NCBI GenBank assembly: GCA_030278955.1
Contig: JAOANR010000011.1
Span: 49,401,417 to 49,465,416, forward strand
Direction: 5' to 3'
DNA from: Hygrophila difformis
Taxonomy: Eukaryota; Streptophyta; Magnoliopsida; Lamiales; Acanthaceae
Length of the DNA stretch: 64,000 nucleotides
The notes beneath the pieces were generated by a model that was not told the DNA's origin, did no database searches, and was given only the letters and a program-made list of their open reading frames with translations. Shown here one piece after another: positions 45,650-59,654 of the stretch (positions are counted from its first letter, which is position 1; each line of letters begins with the position of its first letter). A program made the position numbers and the translations under genes.

Positions 45650-48600
45650 TGATAACGGTCAAAAATGACCATTATTTTCAATCCATTTCTGTGTCTTAAA
45701 CGGACATTTGATCGCATTCCGGTCTTACATTAAGTAAGAAAGCAGTTAAATTGGACTGATTTATGCATAATTGTAAAAATAATAAGCTGGTATGGAAAAG
45801 ACATAAATATGTAATTTTATTACATATTTATGTTAGAAAAATCCAAAAACATGAGAAAAAGAGAAGAATAGAAGAAGGAATGAAAAAGATGGGAAAAAGA
45901 TAGAAAAGCCCACAAAAAGAATATTTTCGGCCCATCCGGCCCACTTCAGGAGGCCCAGGAAGACCTTTGTCGCGGAAGCCCCTTTGTCGCGATGCATGGT
46001 TCCGCGACAAAGGTGTGTTCCGCGACCAAGCAAGTTCAGAAGAAGGAGACAAGTCAAAGCTCCTTTGTCGCGATGACTTTGTCGCGATGCCTTGTTCCGC
46101 GACAAAGGCACCCTCCGCGACCAAGATGCACTCTTAGAGACACAAGAGCCAGTCGAGAAGCCTTGCCACATACAGTGTGTTCCGCGACAAAATTGGATGT
46201 TCCGAGACAAAGCTGTGATGTGTGTGATGACTTGAGACACAATGGGCTTGAACCAAGGTCCATTGGCTTAGGGTTTCCCCCTCTATAAATATGAGGTGTT
46301 TCTCTCAAGCCAAGGGTTAGAAACTTTTTAGATAGTTGAGAAGTAGATAGAAATACTCTTGGAGACAAGTGGGGATTTCAGTTTAGTTTAGTTGTAGTTT
46401 AGGTTAGTTTAGGTTTTTCTTGTATTATTTAAATTATGCAATAGTTAGGTGTAGTCTTTAGCTTATTATGTAAGTAGCCAGTTTTACACTTTGTTTCATG
46501 CCTTAACTTTTGGTTTTAGGGTTTGTAATACCCAAATCATGGGTATTAACAAACCCTCTTAATAAAATGGGAAAATATTCTCGAAATGTGTCCCAAAACT
46601 CATGAAATGGGTTTCACACCCCATGGATTTTACTGCTTTCATTTTCTATGGGTCATTTGACCCTCATTTTGCATTTTAATGCCACTGTTTGGTGGTTTAA
46701 CTTCATGGGCATTGTTGCATGTTTGTGGGTGATTAAGCTTAGATTAGGGTTTCTTAAGTTTTAACTTTGTTTGATTTCGTTTAAGTTCAAACATGTTCTA
46801 GCTAGATTCAAATCCTGTTTTGTCATTTTTAGCTTAGTTTAACTTTTGAATCTGAAATGGGTGATATCACACACAATGCATGCCACTGTTCCTGTTTATT
46901 TTTCTGACATGTGTACTGGACACACCTTTGTCGCGGAAGCACTCTTGTCGCGGAACCACGTTCCGCGACAAAATAACCCTTTAGCGACAAAGGTGCCAAG
47001 GGACACTTGTTAGTAATTTTAAAACCCTTGGTCGTGGAACAACTCTTGTCGCGGAACCACGTTCCGCGACAAAACCATTGATTAAGCGACCAAGGACCCA
47101 AACACTTGTATTTTTACTCCGGAAAGGCTTTGTCGCGTAACACCCTTGTCGCGGAACCACGTTCCGCGACAAAATCACCTGTTTCGCGACAAGGATTATG
47201 CCTTGTCCATTTTTTTTAAAACCTCTTTGTCGCTATACCTCTTGTCGCGGAACCACGTTCCGCGACAAAATGTTTGCTTAGCGACAAAGCAAACCCTAAT
47301 TTTCAAAATCCCACTCTCTTATTTCCCACCCCTTTGTCGAGGAACCTTTGTCGCGGACCCATGGACCGCGACACAAACTCTATTTTGCGACAAAGTGGCA
47401 TCTTTTTGCCAAATTTTTATTCTCCATCTTCTCCATTAATTAATTGGACCTTTATAACAATATTTTGAGGTTGAAATCCAATGATATCAATCCATGATGA
47501 ATTTGATATGAAGAACTTTGTTCAATTCCATTAAAAGATTCTTATACAAATGATTAAGCTCTCATGATCTAAGCATATAATCCGGACTGTAATGAATCAA
47601 TGATGGAATGAGTGATTATTTAGACATAAAGAGTGATGCCCTTGCATGAGAAACCAATGTCTCTCATGCAAGATGAACCAAAAATATTTTCCTTTTTATT
47701 TACTTATTTTGTCTTTACCTGTGATGTGTGAAACAGTCAGTAAAGAACATACAGATTAATGTTGGCGGGTATTCCCACACGGATAACTAGCTCGTAATTT
47801 GTACATTAGTTACTGATTGTTATTTTGCATGGTCTGGATAGAGGAAGGTGGAAGCCTTGGCGGTGAATCCATTCTGGATTATAATAGCTGCTCAGCTGAC
47901 CTCTATCCGGATGCAGTTTTCTTTTCATTATCTTAATTTAAACCCGAATTTCAAGCTGTGATGTCTACAAGTAATGTCGATCAACATCATTTGACAGACA
48001 TCACCAGTAAGAAAACATGTAGGTTTTTCTCTAATACACAGACGGCAGGAGTTCTGATGATAGCGATCACTATCATTTAGGGCTTCCTTACGTCTACAAC
48101 CGTCCCATCTGGAATAGTTAGGACCCGGATAGCAGATGTTTGCAGTCCGGACAACTCTAGCTATTTCAGTCATCTTTTTAGCCAAAATTCTTCTCACCTC
48201 CGGCTCTTTCATAATTGTGTTTCACCTTCTGTCTAGACCCGCTGCTATATTTTGGGTCATGTTATTTTACACTCTCACATATCCGTATGCATGCTATTAT
48301 TATGTAGATACTGTGGTCTATATTATTTTGGGATCCTTCCCTTGGACATAGAAGTCTTGATTTTATAATCAGATTTTATAATCAGATGTCTCATAATAAA
48401 TTTCCAACAAAAATTCACTTATAAATCCGGATCTGAGTAAGGGATAAATTCCACAGTTATGACTAATTCATATCCTACTGGGGGTTGATTTTGAGAAATT
48501 AGAAGCAGAGTCAGCGATTAGGTCTCATCTAGACTGAAAGGATCTGTGTTTAATTGAGAGTCTAGTACCTGATAGGGAATGATTTTCGAACATTAATTAT

Positions 48601-50254
48601 TTTCCAAAATTGCTGTTTGTTGGAAATCTTATATTAAATATTGCACTGGGTCAGATTCCACTTGGATTCCGATAAGGTGTGATAGATAATACTAGAGGAA
48701 CAACATTCGGGCCTTGGTTATTTTCTAAGGTAGGGTTGAGTATTCTTTCAACTGCTATCTTCTTCTGCCAAAGCCTATTTTTGAGTCCTGAGTGAGTGCA
48801 TCCGGAACGAGCTAATTTATTAGTTCGTTTCATTAGTTTGTATCTCATAACCACCCGACGGGAAGTGAACACTGCGAGCGGTTCACCGAGAATAGGGAAT
48901 TCTTGATCCACACCCGGTCATCCTGACCGGGGGCTTTCTTTTACTACCAGGGTCAGACTTTTAAAACTTCCGAGTGATAGGATTTTAAATGCTTTCTTAC
49001 TGCTTTCTTTTAACTGCTTTCATTAGAGGTCACTCGGTTGTATTGAGAGTTGCGTAACTGCTACTAGGATTGATAGTTAAGGGATAGTTCAAAGCTTGAT
49101 TAGAATCTTTGGGCGTGACATGGGGGAAAGATAGGAGTACTTGGCATTTCAATAAATGATCTGTCGGGTGTTGCTTATCCACCACAAATGATCAACACAC
49201 TCTTGCAAGGCATTGCAAGGGGAGTTAGGAGTCTGTGGTATCTTAGATTTTGATGTCTTAAGAGCATGTAAATTCTCGCTGTAAGTACCTGTCTGTTAAA
49301 GGGAACATAGTGGAGAAAGCATGAGAGTTAGCTAACTGATGGATTATCCCAAGCTAAGATCTGTGTAACAAAATGGAAGTTTAACTGTGTTTCATCTGGA
49401 TCGTGTCCAATTTTTATTCTTCTCTTCCTGTCTCTTTTGTCTCATTTTCAATCTGCTTTCTTAGATAATTTTAATTCGCTTTCTAGAATAATTTTATCTG
49501 CTTTATTTTAATTGCTTTCGTAATCTGGTTTAAATTCTGTCAAGTAGTTGATAGTCAATCACAAATCTGGTTGAGTAACTGAGTGGAAAATCTTAGTAAA
49601 TGACGTGGGCCCTGCTTCTATCGCACATCCTCCAGTGAACGATCCGGTCTTACTATAAATTACTGCAATTTTTGACACCGTGCGCTTTCGGGAGCACATT
49701 TTCGTAGCACGAGTAATAAAAACATGACTTATAAATATATCCTTAAGCCAACTCCATCTTCATAAATTGGTTTCATTAAATAAAACCTAACCCAGGATTG
49801 TACCTTTTCAGAAAACACTCATGTAGTGGGAATTTGCCAAAAATCTCATGGTAGAGAATCCCATGGCATGAAATGATGAGAAGTATCATGGTACATATGC
49901 CGGGGATCTTCAGTGTGACAGGCTGAAGGTCAATCTATCCCGGTGTACCGTGAGATTTGTCAAAAGTTTCATGGCATAGAGGACTACAGCGCCATTTGAA
50001 CTCTGAAGCCCCATGCATGAGTAGCGAAAAATCTGGATATATCCTTAAACCCTTTTCTCGCGAATCATAACTCTTTTCATTTAATAAATTCAATCCTGGG
50101 AAATCAACTTGATTTATTTTCCAAAATACTCGTGCTATAGAAAAATGTCAAAAGTTTCATGGCGCCGTTGCCGGGGAAATGCAAACAGTTCTGGTAAAAT
50201 AGAATTGTTAACCCCGGCTGGACCATGAAACTCGAGGCAGGTGCACGAGTTTCA
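45650..50254 (+). repeat. Element A 3' LTR
   Basis: Same length as the 5' LTR. I counted at least 13 substitutions and no indels by eye. Homology is clear to about 50245. The last 9 bp are ambiguous because the same letters also fit an inverted copy of CCATGAAACTCG. Confidence 0.92.
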
Positions 50255-50280
50255 TGGTAAAATAGAATTGTTAACCCCCG
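50239..50280. other. Spacer at the centre of the LTR palindrome
   Basis: Forty-two bases separate GAGGC (end of the left arm, 50238) from GCCTC (start of the right arm, 50281). The spacer contains CGAGTTTCATGG (an inverted LTR piece) and then TAAAATAGAATTGTTAACCCC (a forward LTR piece, as at 50196-50216), so it looks assembled by template switching. Confidence 0.8.
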
Positions 50281-53013
50281 GCCTCGAGTTTCATGGTCCA
50301 GCCGGGGTTAACAATTCTATTTTACCAGAACTGTTTGCATTTCCCCGGCAACGGCGCCATGAAACTTTTGACATTTTTCTATAGCACGAGTATTTTGGAA
50401 AATAAATCAAGTTGATTTCCCAGGATTGAATTTATTAAATGAAAAGAGTTATGATTCGCGAGAAAAGGGTTTAAGGATATATCCAGATTTTTCGCTACTC
50501 ATGCATGGGGCTTCAGAGTTCAAATTGCGCTGTAGTCCTCTATGCCATGAAACTTTTGACAAATCTCACGGTACACCGGGATAGATTGACCTTCAGCCTG
50601 TCACACTGAAGATCCCCGGCATATGTACCATGATACTTCTCATCATTTCATGCCATGGGATTCTCTACCATGAGATTTTTGGCAAATTCCCACTACATGA
50701 GTGTTTTCTGAAAAGGTACAATCCTGGGTTAGGTTTTATTTAATGAAACCAATTTATGAAGATGGAGTTGGCTTAAGGATATATTTATAAGTCATTTTTT
50801 TATTACTCGTGCTACGAAAATGTGCTCCCGAAAGCGCACGGTGTCAAAAATTGCAGTAATTTATAGTAAGACCGGATCGTTCACTGGAGGATGTGCGATA
50901 GAAGCAGGGCCCACGTCATTTACTAAGATTTTCCACTCAGTTACTCAACCAGATTTGTGATTGACTATCAACTACTTGACAGAATTTAAACCAGATTACG
51001 AAAGCAATTAAAATAAAGCAGATAAAATTATTCTAGAAAGCGAATTAAAATTATCTAAGAAAGCAGATTGAAAATGAGACAAAAGAGACAGGAAGAGAAG
51101 AATAAAAATTGGACACGATCCAGATGAAACACAGTTAAACTTCCATTTTGTTACACAGATCTTAGCTTGGGATAATCCATCAGTTAGCTAACTCTCATGC
51201 TTTCTCCACTATGTTCCCTTTAACAGACAGGTACTTACAGCGAGAATTTACATGCTCTTAAGACATCAAAATCTAAGATACCACAGACTCCTAACTCCCC
51301 TTGCAATGCCTTGCAAGAGTGTGTTGATCATTTGTGGTGGATAAGCAACACCCGACAGATCATTTATTGAAATGCCAAGTACTCCTATCTTTCCCCCATG
51401 TCACGCCCAAAGATTCTAATCAAGCTTTGAACTATCCCTTAACTATCAATCCTAGTAGCAGTTACGCAACTCTCAATACAACCGAGTGACCTCTAATGAA
51501 AGCAGTTAAAAGAAAGCAGTAAGAAAGCATTTAAAATCCTATCACTCGGAAGTTTTAAAAGTCTGACCCTGGTAGTAAAAGAAAGCCCCCGGTCAGGATG
51601 ACCGGGTGTGGATCAAGAATTCCCTATTCTCGGTGAACCGCTCGCAGTGTTCACTTCCCGTCGGGTGGTTATGAGATACAAACTAATGAAACGAACTAAT
51701 AAATTAGCTCGTTCCGGATGCACTCACTCAGGACTCAAAAATAGGCTTTGGCAGAAGAAGATAGCAGTTGAAAGAATACTCAACCCTACCTTAGAAAATA
51801 ACCAAGGCCCGAATGTTGTTCCTCTAGTATTATCTATCACACCTTATCGGAATCCAAGTGGAATCTGACCCAGTGCAATATTTAATATAAGATTTCCAAC
51901 AAACAGCAATTTTGGAAAATAATTAATGTTCGAAAATCATTCCCTATCAGGTACTAGACTCTCAATTAAACACAGATCCTTTCAGTCTAGATGAGACCTA
52001 ATCGCTGACTCTGCTTCTAATTTCTCAAAATCAACCCCCAGTAGGATATGAATTAGTCATAACTGTGGAATTTATCCCTTACTCAGATCCGGATTTATAA
52101 GTGAATTTTTGTTGGAAATTTATTATGAGACATCTGATTATAAAATCTGATTATAAAATCAAGACTTCTATGTCCAAGGGAAGGATCCCAAAATAATATA
52201 GACCACAGTATCTACATAATAATAGCATGCATACGGATATGTGAGAGTGTAAAATAACATGACCCAAAATATAGCAGCGGGTCTAGACAGAAGGTGAAAC
52301 ACAATTATGAAAGAGCCGGAGGTGAGAAGAATTTTGGCTAAAAAGATGACTGAAATAGCTAGAGTTGTCCGGACTGCAAACATCTGCTATCCGGGTCCTA
52401 ACTATTCCAGATGGGACGGTTGTAGACGTAAGGAAGCCCTAAATGATAGTGATCGCTATCATCAGAACTCCTGCCGTCTGTGTATTAGAGAAAAACCTAC
52501 ATGTTTTCTTACTGGTGATGTCTGTCAAATGATGTTGATCGACATTACTTGTAGACATCACAGCTTGAAATTCGGGTTTAAATTAAGATAATGAAAAGAA
52601 AACTGCATCCGGATAGAGGTCAGCTGAGCAGCTATTATAATCCAGAATGGATTCACCGCCAAGGCTTCCACCTTCCTCTATCCAGACCATGCAAAATAAC
52701 AATCAGTAACTAATGTACAAATTACGAGCTAGTTATCCGTGTGGGAATACCCGCCAACATTAATCTGTACGTTCTTTACTGACTGTTTCACACATCACAG
52801 GTAAAGACAAAATAAGTAAATTAAAAGGAAAATATTTTTGGTTCATCTTGCATGAGAGACATTGGTTTCTCATGCAAGGGCATCACTCTTTATGTCTAAA
52901 TAATCACTCATTCCATCATTGATTCATTACAGTCCGGATTATATGCTTAGATCATGAGAGCTTAATCATTTGTATAAGAATCTTTTAATGGAATTGAACA
53001 AAGTTCTTCATAT

Positions 53014-55016
53014 TGATGCACCCTGTGAAACCACACTTATACAAGCTTGAATTGTACCACAATATGTCCAAAATGAGTGCATTTTACCTTAATTTATTGC
53101 ACATTTAGGTGTATTTCATGTGTTTTTATTTTTCAAGTGATCATGGTTAGATTTAGCTTATTTAGGTTAAATTTACCATGTTTTTATGTGTTTTTAATAA
53201 GACTTTGGCAAACCTAATGCATTGCAATGTTGTTTCAGGCATTAAAATGAGAAAGAAGATGTTCGGAGGTCAAAGGATGCAAAATTCGGAATTTTCAACA
53301 CTGGAAAAGCTCCAGAATGCGCCACATAGGCATGGCGGCGCCTAAAATCATGCTCAAGCGCCACATCAGGCGCCACCTCGACACTTAGGAAAATTTCGGA
53401 TGAAAAAAGCTTCAGGATGCGCCACATAAGCATGGTGGCGCATAAAAACACCTCCAGGCGCCACTTTATGCGCCGTTGTTAAATTTAAAATTGGGAAATT
53501 GTCAGAATGCGCCGCTCCTCCTTGGTGGCGCCTAAAACCACCTTTATGCGCCACTTTTTGCGCCACTTTCAGAAATTTGGAAAATGTCAGGATGCGCCAG
53601 CTCTCTTTGGTGGCGCCGAAAACCTCTTCCGAGCGCCACTTTTTGCGCCACAGTCGCGGTTGGGCAGTTTTCTAACCTCCCGAACTCGGTTTTAAACGCG
53701 GTTTTTCGCCATTCTTTTCATTGGAGACTCATGCCAGACTCATAATTCGACCAAAAACTCTCAGGAGGACTCTGCAACTTTGGAGAAGAAGGCAATAACA
53801 CCGAACCATGCCGGAGGAAGTGATCAGAGCGTCTTCTCTAACTGTGTTCTTCGCATTCTAGGTGTTGTTTTCCTTTTTTCTCGCTTTGTAATGTTTAGGA
53901 TTTGCTTTTAGACATAATTTCCTACCGTTTTCATGTTTGTAAATGGATTTCTATGTTCTTCGTGTTAGAAGTGTTCTAGAACGGGAGTTCGGAATTACTT
54001 TGAAGTACGAATTTATCTTTTATGGGAGTAATATAAATGTCGCTGTTATATGTTGTAATTTGGAGTAATCTGCAAAGGTGTTAGAATCTGTATTAGGATT
54101 GTTAATCTGCTGCATAAGTTTGATCGATAAATCTATTTAGGCAAAAATCTGATGTTTTATATTTTTATCTGCTAAATCTTAATTGATCGATCAATCTGCA
54201 ATTTCTACTTTTAGCAATCTGAAAATCATTCTAATCTGTCTACATCTTAAAATTAATAATCTAATCCATTTTACCATGTTTTATTGTTATTTTACCATAA
54301 TTGTTAGATTATTTACACTATTCTGCATAATTAAATGTTAGAATCTAATCTGTATGATTTCTGCTTTGCTAAATCGGGAGATAAAAAGTGGAAATTAGAT
54401 TTTAGTACCGGTCTTGGGAATAAATCACATTAAAATAGATTTTGGCATGTACACGCTGATTTGGGAAATGAAATGTGTCGTTTAATCACAATAGGAAAAT
54501 TTGTATGCTTGGGAAAGACTCAAATTTATGCCTAGACTGATGATTGCAGAATGTTAGATAATTTAATCAGCTTCCATGAAGTCTGTTTTTACAAATTATG
54601 AAAATTAGGAAATTGGCATATTTTTAATCTTTATAAAATCATTAATTCTGCTGAAATTGATCTTTTTAGACATTGGGAAATGCTAAATCATTATGCAATT
54701 TCACTTTTATATAAAGATGGCATGTTCTAAATCATTACAAGCATATATCTTATCTTTATTTTTATTATTTTAAATTTTTAACTTGCTTTATTTTTAAATT
54801 TAATGCTATCATTTTAATTTAATCACCATTAGAATTAATCAAACTCTTTTCAAAATATAAAATATATTATTAATGAACTTAAAATGACTAAGTTTTCTCC
54901 AGAATGAAATAATATTCTGAATTCCCTTGGGTTCGACCCGGTACTCACCGGTTTTTATTACTTGATGACAACCATCCGCTTGTGGTAAAATATGAGTGGT
55001 GAAAATCACCCCATCA
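53014..55016 (+). repeat. Element B 5' LTR
   Basis: 2003 bp with TG...CA ends. The end phrase (CCCTTGGGTTCGACCCGG then TTTTTATTACTTGATGACAA) resembles LTR ends of Tat/Athila-type elements. Confidence 0.95.
53312..53652. repeat. GCGCC hairpin array in B 5' LTR
   Basis: Four units of about 88-100 bp start at about 53312, 53412, 53500 and 53588. Each has GATGCGCC or AATGCGCC facing a TGGTGGCGC or GGCGGCGCC, then two direct GCGCCAC words. The copy in the 3' LTR is at 59968-60308. Confidence 0.9.
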
Positions 55017-55022
55017 AGTTTT

Positions 55023-55040
55023 TGGCGCCGTTGCCGGGGA
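55023..55040 (+). promoter_or_regulatory. Primer binding site of element B (tRNA-Asp)
   Basis: TGGCGCCGTTGCCGGGGA lies 6 bp after the LTR and is the same tRNA-Asp complement as in element A. Confidence 0.92.
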
Positions 55041-55131
55041 ATTATTGTGAAAATTATGTTGTTTTAAGTTCATTTGAATACATTTATGTCATTTCTACTT
55101 TTTAAATATTATTATAACTTTTTGCTATTCT

Positions 55132-55380
55132 ATGTCGTGCAAGGGCATCGAGCTAAATCAGTGTGTGATCCTGAAATTTGAAAGAATATTGGGTTTCTCA
55201 TCTAAAAAAGAGGAAGATCTGCAAGAGAACAAGTGTGGGGATGGCGGCGAGTTGTATGCAGCATATATAATTAAGGATTTCAAATGGATAGCCTCGATTG
55301 AAAAGCCACATACACTTTATTTAAAGGTATTACCAACACACTTGAGGTATGTATTTCTTAATAAATTAGATGACTTTTAA
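55132..55380 (+). pseudogene. Pol-linker-like fragment in element B
   Basis: An 82-codon frame ending in a segment HTLYLKVLPTHLRYVFLN. This resembles the 'LELKPLP.HLKYAFL' linker found before RT in Athila/Tat polyproteins. Nothing of RT follows. It is likely a leftover of an autonomous ancestor. Confidence 0.5.
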
Positions 55381-58300
55381 TTAATTGCATTACATCAAGT
55401 GTTGAGAACGGATGCTAGAGCTAAAGTTTGAGATTAAACTCCACCTCTTGACAACATTACAACTTTACTGAGTTTTTTTTAAAGGAAATGTTGGATATTT
55501 TAGAATGTTTATCAATAATTTTCCTTGCATTGCCTTTATTTAAACTGTTGTATAAAGATGTGGAATTTGACCGTATAACTCATGAATGACAGGATCATTG
55601 AAGTGCACCCACCATTTAGAGCTTTAATTTATAAAATGGTGCATTTGTCTTTGAAAGCTAATTAGGAAAGGGAATTCGCATACTGCCGTTGCATGCTTAG
55701 TAATAGTTATTTATGTCTTTTGCTTAATATGTTTGATTTTCTTTTATTTTAGTTTATATATTTTACTTACAACTAAAAAAAAATATATATATAAAATTGG
55801 TTCTTGCATGATTTTCATTATATGTAATTTGAAGTGATTCTTATGCAATTGAACTGAGACGAAATAAGAATTGGAGTGATCAATAACTGAAAGAATTTTT
55901 GTGGTGATTTAAGTAGAATAGGAGAAAGGCTGAAATAAATTGATAGAGGGGTTGACGAAAACTAACAGAATTTCATAGATATTTATAGGGGATGATTAGA
56001 ACTAATTAGGGTAGTTTTACTAAACGGATGAATAGGAATATGAATGCAATATTAGGTTTCATTTAAACAAATCACACAATGTATTTTTGCTACAAAATTT
56101 GCACAAAACTGAATTTAGATGCCAGTCTTCGTAAATGGTTTTCAAAAACTCAGTTAAGCACCGAAAGTAGCACAAACAAGGCATTTTGGGTTTCATTCAT
56201 ACTAATAATGCGTAAAAACTTGTTTGAGCACCATATGTAGTATTAAATGGAATTGTTGGGTTTGTGCCAAACTTGAATTTTTACAAAAGTCCATTCTAAT
56301 TCATCTCCAATTAGCTCAAATTTAATCATAGATCTTCTAATTGGGCTTAAAAACCCACCCATTTAATGTAAACCTTAAAAAAATAATAATAATAAAATAA
56401 TAATAATAAAATAAAATAGTCATCTCCCTCATGTTCTCTCTTTCACAGTCCTCTCTCTATTGAATCTCACTACCGCAGTCATCATCCTCAATTTCCTGTC
56501 CACCACAGTTCAAAAAATAATAAAAATAAATAATAATAATAAATAAATAAAATAAAAATAATAATAATAAATATAAATAAAAATAATAATAATCTGTTTT
56601 TGCTTGTCTTTATTATCATATTTATGGTTTATGCATATTTTTATTTTCATTTGATGTCATGTTATGCTTATTTGTTTAAGTTTTTAATTTTGCTAATAAA
56701 ATGTGCCCACCATATTTCTAATTTAATAATTAAGTAGTAAATGTTATGTGGTGAAAGTAGAAGCTGAAATGTACTCGATAATTGAAGCTGAAATTGAGGC
56801 TCAAGAACCCTAGCTTCTCAAATTTGGGGATTTCTTGTCAAAGTGCTTCAAAGCTTCAATTTAGGATAAGAATAGCTATCCTAGTTCAATAATTCGTCCA
56901 ATTTTGTGATTTGGTATGTATTATTGTTAGTATTTTTGTTGTTAATTAAATTTTGGGTTATGTAGAATGTGGGATTAAAATTGGTTTAAATGTATAAATC
57001 TTCGTTTAAAATGAACAATATGAGTGTTAGAACATATTTTCAAGACCTATGCCAAATTTATAGAGTGTTTGTAAAATTTCAGATTACAGCTCTTTGGAAA
57101 ATGGTATTACAGTATCTGAAATATGAATTTTTCTTATAAAAATGAGTTAAAATAACATGTTTAATCTTTTAAGTTGATATATGAATATTGTTAACCATGT
57201 TGTTTTAATCTACATTAATAAATTTTGGTAACATTAAAGCTTGAAACTTTATGTTTTTCTAATTTATGAAAAAGAAACATTTTTATCATAAAAACTCATC
57301 CTATGAATTTTTAACTAAAAGGGCAAACTTATGTTATTTAAAATAATAAACTAAAAGTTCTTGATCATTATTTCGAATCATTAATAAGAACTAGTTTGCT
57401 AATTTGGTGAGCTTTAATAATAAGTTTTAAGTTCTAAAAAGTGATTTTCTTAAATTTATAAGAGACTTAGAACTTATAGCTTTTAAAATAAAATATATTG
57501 GTCATTTAGTTGTTTAAATCCCACATTCTAGGTTGATATATGTTTGCTTTATATATTGCACTTAAGTTAAACTTTTGGTTTAAACTTAAGTATGAGGATG
57601 GAAAGCAATGCATATATTTAACACTAACCCGAAGTTTTTGTGTAACCAGGTTCCACAAATAATGTATAAGGAATACCTTGCTACTTGGTTGGATGTTTTT
57701 GCTATGAATATTGGTTTGCTTTGCTATGCACTACTTAGGTGTTTTATTTATATTTAATATGGTGAGTATGTGGTTAAGTTTATATTTATGTTTAAGTTAT
57801 GTTTATGCATGTTTTTAATTCTAATAAAATAGCTCTTACTTAAATCATGTTAAACTGGAATGTTGTGAGCTGTTGATTTGATAATAGGAAAGTAAATAAC
57901 CATGATAATTGATGAAAGAAGCGGGATTAATATTGTTGAAGTGTCGAATCTTTATGATTTTACACAATGCAGGCATTAAAATCAATAAATTATGATGTAT
58001 AGATCATATTAAAAAAGCTGAAAATTTTTATCTATTTGAAAGGTATGATCTAATTCAGTCTAACTTTTTAAATGCCTGCTATATTCTTATTTTTGAAATT
58101 AAAAAGTTTTAATCCCACATTTTAAATCTTCCATTATGCACTTAAACTAAACTGGTAGTTCAGTTTAAGTGTGAGGATGGAGGAGTTTCTATTATGATCA
58201 CATTTTCAAAATTCTTCATCAACAGGTCCATTTTGTTTATTCAATGTATAAACCATTTATTTTAATACATCATACAGGGTTGAGTTATCATCAAGAATGA

Positions 58301-59654
58301 GGGTATATTTTGCTATAGCTGTTGGCATTTTGCTGTAAATTCTGCTCTAGAACTTATGATGTTTTGCTTTTGGTGAATTCTGAAATTTATTATCTATCAA
58401 ATCTGTCCATACTTATTAAAGTTGCTGGAAATTGCTGTTAAATTTTATAATTTGAGTTATGGATGGTGTTTTATGATTCTGATTACTTTGGAATTCCCAT
58501 ATGCACTAACAATCATATTTTCTTGAGTAATTGTTATATATACATATTAGAAGCAGGATATGCCAACAAAGGAGCAAGATGACAGCCGTGATGATGAAGT
58601 GAAATTCAGAGTCCTAAACATTCCAGGTGTGATCTTTTCATGTTTTATGTTTACTGATTTGCATGGGAATAAATGGATAAGAGCTTAGTTATGTTTTTAA
58701 TATTTCTTTATGTTTAGAATAAATATGGTAAATGCTTTAGGTTGGATATGTTGAATATGTTAGATTAAATTGTGTTTTCACAGTGTGCTATTATTTGAAT
58801 TACCACATCACAGCCAATCTTAAGAGAAATCTGAATAAGTCTATTTGTTCTGCTTAGATCCGATTTCACAACTTAATGAGCATTATGATTCTCAGTTTAA
58901 AGTCCTAGACTTTGTTAAATTGTCATGCTAGTTGTTCGAACTTTGGTGACAATTCTATTTACTTTGCCGAAAGCTTTTGATTAATTAGACTGGTTTATTT
59001 GTTATGTGGAGAGTTATCATTATTTTTATATGAATATGCTTGTTCCATGTCTCCTTAAATGCTTAATTACAATAAAGTCAGAGTAAAACCCCTATTAAAA
59101 AAAAAAAAACAAACAAAATGAAATGAAGAAAAACAGTAATTATATCTTGCAAAAAGAAAAGAAAAGGAAAAATTAGAAAATGCAAGATAAAAAAAAAAAA
59201 AAAGAGAGAGAATGTTGAATAAAGGGGTATTAAACAGAATATTTATAAACTCTTGGCTATATGACTGGCACGTATTCTTAGACATGAGTAGCTTTTGGAA
59301 TTCAACCGTCTACAACTCAGCCAAAGTGTCTAGAATAATTGTGAAACCGAGTCATTAATTGAGCATATTTGAAGACGGGAATAGAAAAGCATATTTACAT
59401 TATTCACTCTCCCATTTCGAGTTGCTATGTGTGATTAATCTGCTTTTTGTACTGTAAGTGTTTTGGATATCTGGTTTTGACAACTGATGCATGACAATTT
59501 ACCTTGTTCTAGCACATTAAACTTTTGAATCTTTTTAGCTCATTGCGTTGTTGAAATCTATGATTTGGCAGAACTATAGTGACTTCATCCTTATTATCTT
59601 GATTGGCATGTTGATGTGTTAATTGATTTCATTGCTCAAGGGACGAGCAATATT
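55381..59654. other. Non-coding internal region of element B
   Basis: AT-rich, with A/T-triplet runs near 56375-56420 and 56510-56595, and A/G-rich tracts near 59095-59215. Two hairpin plus GTGAGGATG-like modules lie at 57559-57600 and 58139-58180. A small coding-like island with an acceptor-like CAG and a donor-like G|GTGTGA sits at 58557-58627. Confidence 0.6.

Noticed and set aside
53242..53695. Frames of 60-70 codons in the B LTR
   Set aside because: They run across the GCGCC array, repeat identically in the other LTR, and have no domain.
55132..55380. An intact gene in element B
   Set aside because: Only a linker-like scrap is recognisable and it stops before any RT motif, so it is treated as a relic.
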